Source: Cupriavidus campinensis (GTDB taxonomy: Bacteria > Pseudomonadota > Gammaproteobacteria > Burkholderiales > Burkholderiaceae). From it: a stretch of 64,000 nt of DNA. The stretch's first letter is position 1. Each line of letters begins with the position of its first letter. The position numbers were made by a program, and so were the translations under genes. The notes beneath the pieces are model-generated. The model was not told where the DNA came from. It did no database searches and saw only the letters and a program-made list of their open reading frames with translations. The DNA is taken from the NCBI RefSeq assembly GCF_905397395.1, contig NZ_CAJPVH010000016.1:42498-106497 (forward strand). The letters are read 5' to 3'. Below, piece by piece: positions 1 through 8,985 of the stretch.

Positions 1-958
1 GCGTGTTGATCACCACCGACAGGTTGCCGTGCGCCACGGCACAGTCTTCCACGGTGACCGCCTGGTTCATCACGATGGAACCGGTGCGGGCGTTCAGGAT
101 GACCTTGGCGGCGGCCTTGGCCGGGGTGACGTCGAGGTTCTCGATCCGGGCAAGGAAGCCCACGCGTGCCGTCGGCGCCTGCGGGGCGCGCACCTGGACC
201 ACGCGGCCATCCATGGCGGCGGCAGTACCGGGGCCCAGGTTGCGGTTGATGGCGTCGACCACGCGCTCGGCGGTGCCGAAATCGGTGTCCTTGAGTTCCA
301 GGTTCATGTAGCCGCCTTCTGGCTGGAAGGCCGCGACGGCGCGTTCCACCACGGCGCCGTTGGCGATGCGCCCTACGGCCAGCTGGTTGATCTGGACCTT
401 GCTGCCGTTGGCCGCCGCACCCGCGCCGCCCACCAGCATGTTGCCCTGCGCGATGGCGTACACCTGGCCGTCGGCGCCCTTGAGCGGCGTCATCAGCAGC
501 GTGCCGCCGCGCAGGCTCTTGGCGTTACCCATCGACGAGACCACCACGTCGAGCTGGCTGCCCGGCTGCGCGTACGGCGGCAGCGTGGCGGTCACCATCA
601 CGGCCGCCACGTTCTTCAGCTGCATGTTCTTGCCGGCGGGCAGCGTCACGCCGAGCTGCGAGAGCATGTTCGTAATGCTCTGCGTGGTGAACGGCGTCTG
701 CATGGTCTGGTCGCCGGTGTTGTCCAGCCCCACGACCAGGCCGTAGCCGATCAGCGGATTGTCACGCACGCCCTGAAACGTGACGAGGTTCTTCAGACGT
801 TCCGCATGCGCCGTGCCGGCGCCCGCCAGTCCGAAGACCAGCGCGAGCGCGAGCAACAGGCGAGGAAGAGAGACCGCGCGACCCCAGCGGGTAGAAAGGC
901 CGGGCGGGGTGCCCAATAGCGAGCCTGGCTTGTGGAAAGGCATCGGAGGCAGAAACAT
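1..958 (-). CDS. flgI: flagellar P-ring protein FlgI (3' end cut by window edge)
   Basis: FlgI builds the P ring that surrounds the rod in the peptidoglycan layer. About 319 codons are visible and the C-terminus lies beyond the left edge. The N-terminus has a hydrophobic stretch ending near GTAHA, a Sec-type signal peptide, and the mature protein opens with [20 protein letters not shown], typical of FlgI. The [11 protein letters not shown] and [16 protein letters not shown] segments further support the family. The first ATG is at 958 and a second in-frame ATG is at 943; neither has a clear Shine-Dalgarno, so the start is open between them. It follows flgH by 7 bases, as the distal visible gene of flgBCDEFGHI. 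Confidence 0.95.
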   Translation of the reverse strand, partial: MFLPPMPFHKPGSLLGTPPGLSTRWGRAVSLPRLLLALALVFGLAGAGTAHAERLKNLVTFQGVRDNPLIGYGLVVGLDNTGDQTMQTPFTTQSITNMLSQLGVTLPAGKNMQLKNVAAVMVTATLPPYAQPGSQLDVVVSSMGNAKSLRGGTLLMTPLKGADGQVYAIAQGNMLVGGAGAAANGSKVQINQLAVGRIANGAVVERAVAAFQPEGGYMNLELKDTDFGTAERVVDAINRNLGPGTAAAMDGRVVQVRAPQAPTARVGFLARIENLDVTPAKAAAKVILNARTGSIVMNQAVTVEDCAVAHGNLSVVINT

Positions 959-965
959 GGCGGGA

Positions 966-1664
966 TCAGAACGGTAAGACATTGAGGAAGAAGCGCTGCA
1001 GCCAGCCCATGTTCTGCACTTCGTCGATGTATCCCTTGGCGGTGTACTCGATCCGTGCATCCGCCACCTGGGTGGACGGCACTGCGTTGTCGCCGGTGAT
1101 CGTGCGCGGATTGACCACGCCGGAGAAACGGATGAACTCCGCCCCCTGGTTGATGGCCATCTGCTTTTCTCCGGACACCACCAGGTTGCCGTTGGCCAGC
1201 ACTTCCAGCACCGTGACGGTGATGGTGCCGTTGAAGGTGTTCGCGGCGGTGGCGCCGCCGCTGGCCTTCAGGGCATTGCTGCCGTTGACATCGGCATTCG
1301 ACCTGGCGCTGAACAGACCGGCCAGCGCACGTGGCACCGCGTCGAACGACAGCGTGGTGCTGCCCGTGCGGCTGGCATTGGTCCCGGAGTTCTTGCTGGC
1401 GTTGACGTTCTCGCTGATCACGATGGTCAGGATGTCGCCAACGTTACGTGGCCGCCGGTCCTCGAACAGCGGATTGCCCGCGTAGGACGAGGCAAAGATG
1501 GAACCCGTGGGCGCGCCCACGGCGCGCGGCTCGGCGCGTGCCGTGGTGGGCGTCTGCACGAGGGGCTCCTTCGGCATCAGCGCGCAGCCGCCGCTCGCCA
1601 GCACGGCCAGGCCGGCAAAGGCGTACAGGGCAAACACACCGAGGCGATGCAGCTTGGCGGCCAT
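966..1664 (-). CDS. flgH: flagellar L-ring lipoprotein FlgH
   Basis: FlgH is the outer-membrane lipoprotein that forms the L ring. The signal peptide ends in a lipobox-like LASGGC followed by ALMPKEPLV. Downstream are the conserved segments [19 protein letters not shown] and, near the end, [19 protein letters not shown] chose the ATG at 1664 because GGGAG sits 5 bases before it. An upstream ATG at 1679 overlaps the flgG stop in an ATGA arrangement and would add five residues, MMGVT. The length, about 232 residues, is normal for FlgH. The gene sits in the flgB-to-flgI operon and is probably translationally coupled to flgG. Confidence 0.95.
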   Translation of the reverse strand: MAAKLHRLGVFALYAFAGLAVLASGGCALMPKEPLVQTPTTARAEPRAVGAPTGSIFASSYAGNPLFEDRRPRNVGDILTIVISENVNASKNSGTNASRTGSTTLSFDAVPRALAGLFSARSNADVNGSNALKASGGATAANTFNGTITVTVLEVLANGNLVVSGEKQMAINQGAEFIRFSGVVNPRTITGDNAVPSTQVADARIEYTAKGYIDEVQNMGWLQRFFLNVLPF

Positions 1665-1675
1665 GGTCACTCCCA

Positions 1676-2461
1676 TCATCCCATCTGGGTCAGGCGTTGC
1701 AACATCTGGTCGGACGTCTGCACTGCCTTGCTGTTGATTTCGTACGCGCGCTGGGTCTGGATCATGCTGACCAGTTCCTCGACCACGTTCACGTTCGACG
1801 CTTCAACGTAGTTGTTCTGCAGCGTGCCCGCGCCGTTCAGGCCCGGCACGGTGGTGTTCGGCGCGCCCGAGGCATCGGTCTGCGCGTAGAGGTTCTCGCC
1901 CAGGCTTTCCAGGCCGGCCGGGTTCGGGAACGTGGCGAGCTGGATCTGGCCGACCGTGGCGGCGTTGGTCTGGCCCGGCTGCATCACCGTGACGGTACCG
2001 TCGCGGGCTACGTTCACCGAGGTGTAGTTGGCCGGCAGCGTGATGGCCGGGTTCAGCACGAAGCCGCTCGACGTCACCAGCTGGCCGTTCGGGTCCACCT
2101 GGAACGAACCGTCACGCGTGTAGGTGGTGGTGCCGTCCGGCATCGTCACCTGGAAAAAGCCCTGGCCGATGATGGCCACATCGCGCGAGTTGCCGGTCTG
2201 CGTGGGGTTGCCCTGCGTGTGGATACGTTCCGTGGCCACGGGGCGCACGCCGGTACCCAGCTGCATGCCCGAGGGCAGCACGGTCTGGTCCGACGACAGC
2301 GCGCCCGGCTGGCGGATGGTCTGGTACATCAGTTCCTCGAACACGGCGCGGCTGCGCTTGAAGCCCGTGGTGGACACGTTGGCCAGGTTGTTCGAGATCA
2401 CGTCCATCTGCGTCTGCTGCGCATCGAGGCCGGTCTTGGCAATCCAGAGTGAGCGGATCAT
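1676..2461 (-). CDS. flgG: flagellar distal rod protein FlgG
   Basis: FlgG forms the distal rod of the flagellar axle. The 261 residues match the usual length of about 260. The N-terminus has the rod/hook signature [20 protein letters not shown], and the C-terminus has the paired [28 protein letters not shown] helix shared by axial proteins, split here as [12 protein letters not shown] and [15 protein letters not shown]. The ATG at 2461 lies 36 bases after the flgF stop. It is part of the minus-strand flgBCDEFGHI operon. Confidence 0.97.
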   Translation of the reverse strand: MIRSLWIAKTGLDAQQTQMDVISNNLANVSTTGFKRSRAVFEELMYQTIRQPGALSSDQTVLPSGMQLGTGVRPVATERIHTQGNPTQTGNSRDVAIIGQGFFQVTMPDGTTTYTRDGSFQVDPNGQLVTSSGFVLNPAITLPANYTSVNVARDGTVTVMQPGQTNAATVGQIQLATFPNPAGLESLGENLYAQTDASGAPNTTVPGLNGAGTLQNNYVEASNVNVVEELVSMIQTQRAYEINSKAVQTSDQMLQRLTQMG

Positions 2462-2497
2462 GGTTTTCCTTCGAGTTCTGTGTCAGCGCAGCGCGCT

Positions 2498-3241
2498 TCA
2501 GTTGTTGGACAGCAGCGCGTTGGCCCGCTGGTCGTTGCTATCGGCGCCGGTAATCATCTTCATCTGCATCTCGAAGCGGCGCGCGTTGGCGATCATGTCG
2601 ACCATCGCCTCCACCGGATTCACGTTACTGCCCTCCAGCGCGCCGGAGATCACACGCACCGTGGGGTCCTGCTCCAGCGCGTTCACGCCGGGACGCAGGC
2701 GGAAGTAGCCGTCGTCACCGCGTGCCAGCCCTTCGGGCGGCGGCGATACCACGCGCAGCTTGCCGACCTGGGCCAGGCCGTTGGCGGCCTCGCCCGGGCC
2801 ACGTGCCACCACACTGCCATCGGTACCGATGGATACCGTGGCGCCCGGCGGCACCGCGATCGCGCCACCGTCGCCCAGCACCGGCCGGCCGGCCGAGGTC
2901 TGGAGCTGGCCGTCGGCCGAAATTTGCATCGCGCCGGCGCGGGTGTATGCCTCGGAGCCGTCGGGCATCTGCACCGCCAGCCAGCCGTTGCCCTGCAGGG
3001 CGACGTCGAGGTCGCGGCCCGTGTACGTCAGCGGGCCGGCCTTCATGTCGGCACCCGGCGTGGAGGCCAGCGTGAAGGCGCGGGTCTGCGTCTCCTGCCC
3101 CACTACCGGCACGGCGCGATACAGGTTGATCTGCGCGCGGAACGCCGGCGTGGAGGCATTGGCCAGGTTGTTCGATACCGCGGCCTGCTGGTCGAGTATC
3201 TGCTTGGCGCCCGAGAGGGCGGTGTAAATCATGCGGTCCAT
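2498..3241 (-). CDS. flgF: flagellar proximal rod protein FlgF
   Basis: FlgF is a proximal rod subunit. It begins MDRMIYTALSGAKQILDQQA and carries the axial-protein motif VSNNLANASTPAFRAQ, with the C-terminal signature SNVNPVEAMVDMIANARRFEMQMK. The length of 247 residues is normal for FlgF. It lies between flgE and flgG in canonical order, 31 bases after flgE and 36 before flgG. Confidence 0.96.
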   Translation of the reverse strand: MDRMIYTALSGAKQILDQQAAVSNNLANASTPAFRAQINLYRAVPVVGQETQTRAFTLASTPGADMKAGPLTYTGRDLDVALQGNGWLAVQMPDGSEAYTRAGAMQISADGQLQTSAGRPVLGDGGAIAVPPGATVSIGTDGSVVARGPGEAANGLAQVGKLRVVSPPPEGLARGDDGYFRLRPGVNALEQDPTVRVISGALEGSNVNPVEAMVDMIANARRFEMQMKMITGADSNDQRANALLSNN

Positions 3242-3272
3242 GTCGGCGTTCCGGCGGAGAGATCAGCGTGGA

Positions 3273-4496
3273 TCAGATGTTCACCAGGGTCTGCAGGACG
3301 GTGTCCTGCGCCTTGATGGTCTGCGCGTTGGCCTGATAGTTACGCTGCGCGACGATCAGGTTGACCAGCTGGCCGGACAGGTCCACGTTGGACTCTTCCA
3401 CGGCGTTGGACTTCAGCGTGCCCATGGCGCCGCCGGCCGTGCCGAGCAGTTCCTGGCCCGAGGCACCGGTGGCGGACCACACGTTGTCGCCTTCCGGCTT
3501 CAGGCCTTCCACGTTGCCGAACGTCGCCATGGCGATCTGGCCCAGCGACAGCGTCTTCTCGTTCGAGTAAGAACCGAGGATCGTGCCGTCTTCCTGCACC
3601 GAGAAGCCCAGCAGCGCGCCCGATGCGTAGCCGTCCTGCACGATCTTCTTCGGATCGTTGTCCGAGCCGAACTGCGTGGAACCGGTCAGGTTCAGGTTGG
3701 CGGTCAGCGCGGCGGCGCCGTTGGCGGCCGGCAGTGCGAGCGTCGGGTTCGCCGGCGTGGTCGATTGCATCACGCCGTTGCTGTCGAAGGCCATCGATAC
3801 CGGCATGCCGGCCAGCGTGTTGCCCGCGGAATCGGTCAGGTACATGTTCCAGTTGGTACCGCCCGGCACGGTCGGCGCGGCAGCCGACTTGGCGAAGTAC
3901 GCGGTGACCTGCTGCTTGTTGCCCAGCGAGTCATAGACGCTGATCGCCGTGCTGTAGTTGAACATGTCCGACGTCGGCAGCGCACCCGGGGCGCTGGCGA
4001 AAGCCGTGGTCGGCACGGTGCTGCGCGAGTCGAGCTGGAACTGCGCCGTCACCGTCTGCGTGGCGCGCGGGGGCATCTGTGCATTGCTGATGGTGATCGG
4101 CTGCGGAGCCACGCCGCCGGCGGTGGTGCCAGCCGGGTAGCCCGTGACCTGCAGGCCCGTGGCGTTGACCAGGCGGCCATCGTCCAGGCGGTTCATCTGG
4201 CCGTTGCGCGAATAGAACACCGAGCCATCGGTATTGGTCAGGCGGAAGAAGCCGTTGCCGTTGCTGATGGCCACGTCCAGGTTACGACCGGACGAGGCGA
4301 TGTTGCCGTTGGTGAACGACTGCACCACGGCGTTCACGCGCGTGCCCAGGCCGATCTTCGAACCGGCGTACACGTCCGCGAACTGCGCGGTGGATTGCTT
4401 GAAGCCAACCGTGTTGGCGTTGGCGATGTTGTTGCCAATCACGTCCAGGTTGGACGCGGCGGCGTTCAGGCCGCTTACCCCTTGACCAAAACCCAT
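3273..4496 (-). CDS. flgE: flagellar hook protein FlgE
   Basis: FlgE polymerises into the hook that joins the rod to the filament. The protein opens with MGFGQGVSGLNAAASNLDVI, followed by GNNIANANTVGFKQST. The middle (about residues 90-330) is the variable hook-shell domain, and the C-terminus ends with VDLSGQLVNLIVAQRNYQAN and a short coiled segment. Its 407 residues match the usual hook protein length. Secretion is through the flagellar type III system, so no cleaved signal is expected and none is seen. It sits between flgD, the hook cap, and flgF. Confidence 0.97.
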   Translation of the reverse strand: MGFGQGVSGLNAAASNLDVIGNNIANANTVGFKQSTAQFADVYAGSKIGLGTRVNAVVQSFTNGNIASSGRNLDVAISNGNGFFRLTNTDGSVFYSRNGQMNRLDDGRLVNATGLQVTGYPAGTTAGGVAPQPITISNAQMPPRATQTVTAQFQLDSRSTVPTTAFASAPGALPTSDMFNYSTAISVYDSLGNKQQVTAYFAKSAAAPTVPGGTNWNMYLTDSAGNTLAGMPVSMAFDSNGVMQSTTPANPTLALPAANGAAALTANLNLTGSTQFGSDNDPKKIVQDGYASGALLGFSVQEDGTILGSYSNEKTLSLGQIAMATFGNVEGLKPEGDNVWSATGASGQELLGTAGGAMGTLKSNAVEESNVDLSGQLVNLIVAQRNYQANAQTIKAQDTVLQTLVNI

Positions 4497-4570
4497 GATT
4501 TTCCCCTAATAAGGCTGTCGTTCGTGAATTGCCCGCGCGTATGCCGGACCGGGTGATACGTAAAAGTGGA

Positions 4571-5233
4571 TCAGGAAATGCGGCGCACGTCGTCGACGTT
4601 GGCGGTCTTGCCGTCGCCAAGTTCGACCAGCACGCCGGTGCTGTCACCGCTGATGGACTGGACCTTGCCGTAGACCAGCGCGATGGCGCTGACGTCCTTG
4701 CCCTCGGCCGTGCCGGACACCTTGAAGGTGTACTCGCCATTGGGCACGGCGTTGCCCTGGTCGTTCTTGCCGTCCCAGGCGATGTCGTGCACGCCGGCGG
4801 TCTGGCCCTTCATGTCGATGTTGCGGACCACGTTGCCGTTCTTGTCCAGCACCTGCACGGTGACCGAGTCAGCCGTGGACGGCACGTCCACGCCAATCTT
4901 GGTGGCCACGCCGTCCGCCACGGTGATTGCGTTGCCCGGCACCATCACGGTCTTGCCGATCAGGTTGGCGGAGTCCATCGCGCGGCTGGCCGCGGTCTGC
5001 GAGAGCAGCGCGGTCAGGGTTTCGTTCATCGTCTGCAGGCCGCTCACCGTGCTGATCTGCGCCAGCTGCGAGGTGAGCTGGGCGTTGTCCATCGGGTTGA
5101 GCGGGTCCTGGTTGTTCATCTGCGTCACCAGCATCTTCAGGAAGTTGTTCTGAAGATCTGCCGCGCTGGAGCTGCCGCCCTTGAGCGCGTCATTGACGGC
5201 GGAGTTGCTGTTGACGTTAGAGGTGGTCGTCAT
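4571..5233 (-). CDS. flgD: flagellar hook-capping scaffold protein FlgD
   Basis: FlgD caps the growing hook and guides FlgE assembly. The 220 residues have the FlgD layout: a flexible N-terminus rich in Ser and Asn, the core motif LQNNFLKMLVTQMNNQDPLN at about residues 27-46, then a Tudor/FnIII-like C-terminal half with GVHDIAWDGKNDQGNAVPNG. It lies 45 bases after flgC and 74 before flgE in the operon. The end of the protein, DGKTANVDDVRRIS, matches the usual FlgD terminus. Confidence 0.95.
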   Translation of the reverse strand: MTTTSNVNSNSAVNDALKGGSSSAADLQNNFLKMLVTQMNNQDPLNPMDNAQLTSQLAQISTVSGLQTMNETLTALLSQTAASRAMDSANLIGKTVMVPGNAITVADGVATKIGVDVPSTADSVTVQVLDKNGNVVRNIDMKGQTAGVHDIAWDGKNDQGNAVPNGEYTFKVSGTAEGKDVSAIALVYGKVQSISGDSTGVLVELGDGKTANVDDVRRIS

Positions 5234-5278
5234 GGTGTCGGTTCCGGCGGTTCCTGGAAGGATTCGAAAGGTTGTGGG

Positions 5279-5686
5279 TTACTGACCGATCGTCAGCGTC
5301 TTCAGCATCATGGTCTTGGCGGTGTTGAGCACCTCCACGTTGGCCTGGTACGAACGCGACGCCGAGATCATGTTGACCATCTCTTCCACCGGGTTCACGT
5401 TGGGCATCGTCACGTAGCCGTTGGCGTCCGCCAGCGGGTGCGACGGGTTGTGCACCATGCGGGCCGGGGCAGCGTCTTCCATGACGCCGGCCACCTGCAC
5501 GCCGCCCACGTCGGACTGGCCGGGCGTGGGCGCCATCTCGAAAATCACCTGCTTGGCGCGATACGGCTGGCCGTTCGGCGCCACGGCGCTGTCCGCGTTG
5601 GCCAGGTTGGAGGCCGTCACGTTCATCCGCTGCGACTGCGCGGCCATGGCAGAGCCGGCCACGTCGAAAATGTTCATGCTGGGCAT
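5279..5686 (-). CDS. flgC: flagellar proximal rod protein FlgC
   Basis: FlgC is a proximal rod subunit. The 135-residue length is typical. It begins [20 protein letters not shown] and continues into [20 protein letters not shown], and it ends with [20 protein letters not shown], the conserved C-terminal helix. An internal ATG at codon 4 (5677) is an alternative start. It follows flgB by 12 bases. Confidence 0.97.
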   Translation of the reverse strand: MPSMNIFDVAGSAMAAQSQRMNVTASNLANADSAVAPNGQPYRAKQVIFEMAPTPGQSDVGGVQVAGVMEDAAPARMVHNPSHPLADANGYVTMPNVNPVEEMVNMISASRSYQANVEVLNTAKTMMLKTLTIGQ

Positions 5687-5698
5687 GGTCGGTCCTCG

Positions 5699-6106
5699 TT
5701 AGCTCTGGATCGCCGACAGCATCGTCTTGATCTTGCTGCTCATGACCGTCAGGCCGGCTTCGAAGTGCACCGTGTTGTCGGCGAACGCCACGCGCTCGGT
5801 GTCCATTTCCACGGTGTTGCCGTCCATGCTCGACTGCAGCGGAATGCGGTAGTCGAGGTCGGCGCTGCTCGAAGTCGGCGCCTGGCCCGGCAGGTGGCGC
5901 TTCTGCGTGGTGGAAAGCGTCATGCCTTCGCTCTGGCGGCCGCGCTCCACCGACGTCGCCAGGGTGCTGGCGAAGTCGAAATCGCGTGCCTTGTAGCCCG
6001 GCGTGTCCGCGTGGGCGATGTTCGAGGCAATCACCGATTGCCGCTGGGTCCGGAGGCTCAGGGCTTCCTGCTGGAAGCGCAACGCCGCATCGAGTCTGTC
6101 GATCAT
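5699..6106 (-). CDS. flgB: flagellar proximal rod protein FlgB
   Basis: FlgB is the rod subunit nearest the MS ring and the first gene of the visible flgBCDEFGHI operon. Its 135 residues contain the FlgB signature RQSVIASNIAHADTPGYKAR and a C-terminal DNTVHFEAGLTVMSSKIKTM helix. Upstream, 6107-6395 is the divergent control region shared with flgA. I could not identify a convincing sigma-28 promoter there. By analogy with other peritrichous betaproteobacteria it would be an FlhDC-activated sigma-70 promoter, which is inference. Confidence 0.96.
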   Translation of the reverse strand: MIDRLDAALRFQQEALSLRTQRQSVIASNIAHADTPGYKARDFDFASTLATSVERGRQSEGMTLSTTQKRHLPGQAPTSSSADLDYRIPLQSSMDGNTVEMDTERVAFADNTVHFEAGLTVMSSKIKTMLSAIQS

Positions 6107-6395
6107 GTCTGCCTTTCCTGCTCTGGCTTCAACTTCGGGGAGAAAACTGCCGTAGACCTGGGTATGCGTATACGCGTGCCGGTCCGGGGCTTCTTCAGGG
6201 TTGCCATCTTAGGGGCCGCCCTGTCACGCCAATCGTGCGAATAGGACCGAGAAATCCGCGCAATTCGCGCCGACCCTTCGCGCGAGGCTGCCTACAATTG
6301 CCCCACAGATTCGTTGTTGTATGCCGATGTCGTGGGGCGGCATCGCGCGGGCCCGCCCGCGCCGGCCACCCCCCATCCTTGCTGGGATGACCCCT

Positions 6396-7133
6396 ATGAA
6401 CCTCACTCGCCAGGCCGCCGGGCTGATGGCGCTGGCCGGCTTCGCGCTGGCCCAGCCGTCCGTCGCCGCGCCCGCCCAGGTCACGCCGGTGGCAATGCCG
6501 TCGGCTGCCACCCCGTTTGCCGACGACCCCGTGCGCGTGGTCGTCGAACAGTTCCTGCTGCGCCAGGCCACCGGCCTGCCGGGCAAGGTCAGCGTGCAGG
6601 TGGTGCCGCCCTCGGGCGGCCGCGCGCCCGATTGCCAGAACCCCGAACCCTTCCTGCCGTCCGGCGCCGCCCCGTGGGGCCGCGTGGCGGTGGGTGTGCG
6701 CTGCGGCGGCGACCGGCCCTGGACGCGCTACGTGCAGGCCCGGGTCTCGGTACTGACTGATTACTATGTAGCGGCCCGCGCAATGGCCCCCGGCGAGACC
6801 ATCAGCGCCGCCGACCTCGAAGTGCGCCAGGGCGATCTGGCCGCGCTACCGCGCGCGGTTGTGACGGATCCGGCACAGGTAGCCGGCGCCGTGGCGGCCA
6901 ACCGCATCGCGGCCGGTTCGCCCATGCGCACTGATCTGCTCAAGAAGTCGATTGCCGTGAAATCCGGCCAGACTGTCAACGTGACCGTCGAAGGTGACTC
7001 GTTCCAGCTCACCAGCGAGGGCAAGGTGCTCGCCGATGCCGCCACCGGCAATTCGGTGCAGGTGCGGCTACGCAACGGACAGGTGGTCAGCGGCCTCGTG
7101 CGCAGCGGCGACACCGTCGTCCTGCAGCAGTAA
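6396..7133 (+). CDS. flgA: flagellar P-ring assembly chaperone FlgA
   Basis: FlgA is the periplasmic chaperone for P-ring (FlgI) assembly. A signal peptide runs from MNLTRQAAGLMALAGFALAQ to about VAAPAQ. The C-terminal half is an SAF-type domain, with YYVAARAMAPGETISAADLE, then LKKSIAVKSGQTVNVTVEGD, and ends VRSGDTVVLQQ. I chose the ATG at 6396, which has GGGA 7 bases before it and leads straight into the signal peptide; another ATG at 6387 would add three residues. It is transcribed divergently from flgB. A 181-base gap separates it from flgM. Confidence 0.93.
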   Translation: MNLTRQAAGLMALAGFALAQPSVAAPAQVTPVAMPSAATPFADDPVRVVVEQFLLRQATGLPGKVSVQVVPPSGGRAPDCQNPEPFLPSGAAPWGRVAVGVRCGGDRPWTRYVQARVSVLTDYYVAARAMAPGETISAADLEVRQGDLAALPRAVVTDPAQVAGAVAANRIAAGSPMRTDLLKKSIAVKSGQTVNVTVEGDSFQLTSEGKVLADAATGNSVQVRLRNGQVVSGLVRSGDTVVLQQ

Positions 7134-7259
7134 TCGTCACATTTTTAACGGAAGAAGCCCGAAGTAGTCGCCAGGATTCCCGCGGAAGCAGGAAGAAAGA
7201 GCAGGCGCAGGCGGCGCATGCGAGAATGCCGCCCCACCCTGATCCGGATGCGAAAACCC

Positions 7260-7286
7260 TAAAGTTCCGGGTGGAACATCCGATAA
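7260..7286 (+). promoter_or_regulatory. sigma-28 (FliA) promoter of flgM
   Basis: TAAAGTTC, an 11-base spacer and TCCGATAA match the enterobacterial sigma-28 consensus TAAAGTTT-N11-GCCGATAA at 14 of 16 positions with the ideal spacing. The -10 element ends 28 bases before the flgM ATG, leaving a short leader. This would put flgM, and probably flgN, under the sigma factor that FlgM inhibits, a standard autoregulatory loop. It is read directly from sequence; activity is inferred. Confidence 0.85.
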
Positions 7287-7314
7287 GCCAAGGGAACCCA
7301 GCAAGGATTTCACC

Positions 7315-7632
7315 GTGAAGATCAACCAATCCACTCCGTCCCTGCCCGCCGATGCCGCGGCAACCGACAGCGCAGCCCGTCCGGCCGCCAACGGTGCCGC
7401 CTCGTCCGCGACTTCCGGCGCCTTGACCGGCGTGCGCGTCAGCCCGCTGACCGCGCAAGTGCGTGAGATCGGTTCGCGTCTGGTCAATGAGACCGACGAC
7501 GACATCGATACCGCGAAGGTCGAGGAAATTCGCCAGGCCATCGCGGAAGGCAGGATCAAGATCGATCCCAGCAAGATCGCCGACGGCTTGCTCGCTTCGC
7601 TGCGCGAGTTGAGCCAAGGCGAAAGCCAATAA
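7315..7632 (+). CDS. flgM: anti-sigma-28 factor FlgM
   Basis: FlgM binds and inhibits FliA until the hook-basal body is finished, then is exported through it. The 105-residue protein has a low-complexity Ala/Ser-rich N-terminal half (residues 1-45), as expected of an intrinsically disordered export substrate. The conserved C-terminal FliA-binding region contains VEEIRQAIAEGRIKIDPSKI and ADGLLASLREL. The sigma-28 promoter at 7260-7286 precedes it. The flgN gene begins 10 bases downstream, so the two should be cotranscribed. Confidence 0.93.
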   Translation: MKINQSTPSLPADAAATDSAARPAANGAASSATSGALTGVRVSPLTAQVREIGSRLVNETDDDIDTAKVEEIRQAIAEGRIKIDPSKIADGLLASLRELSQGESQ

Positions 7633-7641
7633 CTCCCTGAC

Positions 7642-8103
7642 ATGAGCCAAGCCCTGATCCAGACCCTGAAGCTCGAAGCTGACGCCATCGCCGCATTTGG
7701 CCGCACTCTCGCCGAGGAGCGCGACACCATCAAACGCCAGGATTTCCAGGCGTTGAGCGAGCTGCTCAACCAGAAGATGGAACTGGCTCAGGGCCTCACG
7801 CGCGCCACCGCGGCGCGCGAAGCGCAGATGATTGCGCTGGGCCTGCGCGTGGGCCCGGGCGGCCTGCTTGTGGGCGGGCTGGTGGATGCGGCCGTGGCTG
7901 AGGCGTGGCGCAAGGTGGTGTTCTTCGCCAGCAAGGCCAAGGACGCCAACGAGTTGAACGGCGCCATCGTCAACGCCCACCTCGAATTCACGCAGGAAGC
8001 CATCCAGGTGCTGCGCCAGGGCGGCGCCGGCCCCAACGAGATGTATGGCCGCGACGGCCGCGCGCAGAACGCCGCAAGCGGCGTGAGCCTGGCGGCCGGC
8101 TGA
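7642..8103 (+). CDS. flgN: flagellar export chaperone FlgN
   Basis: FlgN is the cytoplasmic chaperone for the hook-filament junction proteins FlgK and FlgL. The 153 residues are almost wholly alpha-helical: LIQTLKLEADAIAAFGRTLA at the start, then a long amphipathic stretch with LSELLNQKMELAQGL, and a poorly conserved tail. Identification rests on this helical pattern, on length (FlgN is usually about 140-160) and on position directly after flgM. FlgK and FlgL themselves are not in the window; they probably lie beyond flgI to the left. Confidence 0.85.
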   Translation: MSQALIQTLKLEADAIAAFGRTLAEERDTIKRQDFQALSELLNQKMELAQGLTRATAAREAQMIALGLRVGPGGLLVGGLVDAAVAEAWRKVVFFASKAKDANELNGAIVNAHLEFTQEAIQVLRQGGAGPNEMYGRDGRAQNAASGVSLAAG

Positions 8104-8120
8104 GTTACATACGCATCACA

Positions 8121-8141
8121 CCGCCGGTCCCAATCCGGCGG
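8121..8141 (+). terminator. hairpin after flgN
   Basis: A perfect 7-bp inverted repeat, CCGCCGG and CCGGCGG around a 7-base loop, starts 17 bases after the flgN stop. It has no T-run, so it may be a weak or Rho-assisted terminator or an mRNA-stabilising hairpin at the end of flgMN. Confidence 0.4.
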
Positions 8142-8275
8142 TAGTCAGAACCGGCCTACGCAAGGCTAGGTCATCGACCGATCCCGGCCGGCAGGCACCT
8201 TGCCTACATTGACAGTCAGGCGCATCCGCACGACACGCGCGGATGCCACCACTTTCTGTCTGGGAGGTGTCACTC

Positions 8276-8446
8276 ATGTCCTTCGCGCTCTATCTCATCG
8301 GGCTCATGCTGCTTGTCGGCGGCATCGCCTGGGGCCTCAGCATCGCTGGGTTGGCTCCGGTTTATATCGGTATTGCCTGCTTGGTGGTACTGGGAATTGG
8401 AGTGATGTCGGCGGTATCGCGGACGCGGACTAAGGATCCGTCGTAG
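8276..8446 (+). CDS. small two-helix membrane protein
   Basis: I do not recognise a named family. The 56-residue product has two hydrophobic segments, about residues 3-21 (ALYLIGLMLLVGGIAWGLS) and 24-45 (GLAPVYIGIACLVVLGIG), joined by a very short turn, and a basic tail RTRTKDPS. This is typical of small inner-membrane hairpin proteins. The ATG at 8276 has GGGAGGTG 6 bases before it, a strong Shine-Dalgarno, which supports a real gene despite its size. It stands alone between flgMN and the Rhs module. Its role is unknown. Confidence 0.75.
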   Translation: MSFALYLIGLMLLVGGIAWGLSIAGLAPVYIGIACLVVLGIGVMSAVSRTRTKDPS

Positions 8447-8601
8447 GGATGTGTCCGTCCAGGCTGGCGCGTCCCTGAGGCGCGCTCGGCCCTATGTCGC
8501 GTCAGTTGCGATTGGAGACGTCGGCTCCTCAGAACCCATGGCGTCAACGCACAGATTTGTTTTAGCCGTCCTCATTGCAACCCAGGCCTGATTCGATAAT
8601 T

Positions 8602-8985
8602 TCACTGCTCATCACTGAAGATAAAGTCGTCCGCTTCCAGGTTGTGATCAAGCCTGTACTGCTCCTCCCACTTCCAAAAATCTCCCGGCGGGTCCGAATC
8701 GATACCCCTGTGCCAATACTGCTCACCATGAGCCAGTAGCATAGCAAAGTGATAGTCCAGTTCGTGTGCACGCACGACAATGGCCATATATCTATCTAGA
8801 GCGTGCTCTACTAAGGGTGAGTCCAGGACAAGGGACTTGGCTTCCTCCTCCGACTTACCCGCATACTTCACCATGATGGCCTGGATTATTGCCACCCAGG
8901 TACGGAAGTTAAAAACAACACTCTCTCTGGGATCGCGGTCGTTAACGATGACGATACCATCTACGATTTTGCTTTCCTCTATCAC
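8602..8985 (-). CDS. presumed immunity protein for the Rhs toxin tip
   Basis: This 127-residue acidic, helix-rich cytoplasmic protein has no signal peptide and no family I recognise. It opens with a GTG codon at 8985 that abuts the TAG stop of the rhs gene, and a GGGAGA element inside the rhs 3' end serves as its Shine-Dalgarno, so the two should be translated together. A small gene directly behind an Rhs toxin region is the classic position of the cognate immunity gene. Its bases are visibly less GC-rich than the surroundings, like the toxin-coding end of rhs, so the two probably arrived together. The immunity function is inference from position. Confidence 0.7.
   Translation of the reverse strand: MIEESKIVDGIVIVNDRDPRESVVFNFRTWVAIIQAIMVKYAGKSEEEAKSLVLDSPLVEHALDRYMAIVVRAHELDYHFAMLLAHGEQYWHRGIDSDPPGDFWKWEEQYRLDHNLEADDFIFSDEQ

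Noticed and set aside
4529..6244. Plus-strand frame of 571 codons antisense to flgD, flgC and flgB
   Set aside because: The minus-strand rod and hook proteins are complete and canonical; no plus-strand gene is supported.
6107..6395. A sigma-28 promoter in the flgB-flgA divergent region
   Set aside because: No TAAAGTTT-N11-GCCGATAA-like pair was found in the correct spacing; the region may be FlhDC-dependent instead.
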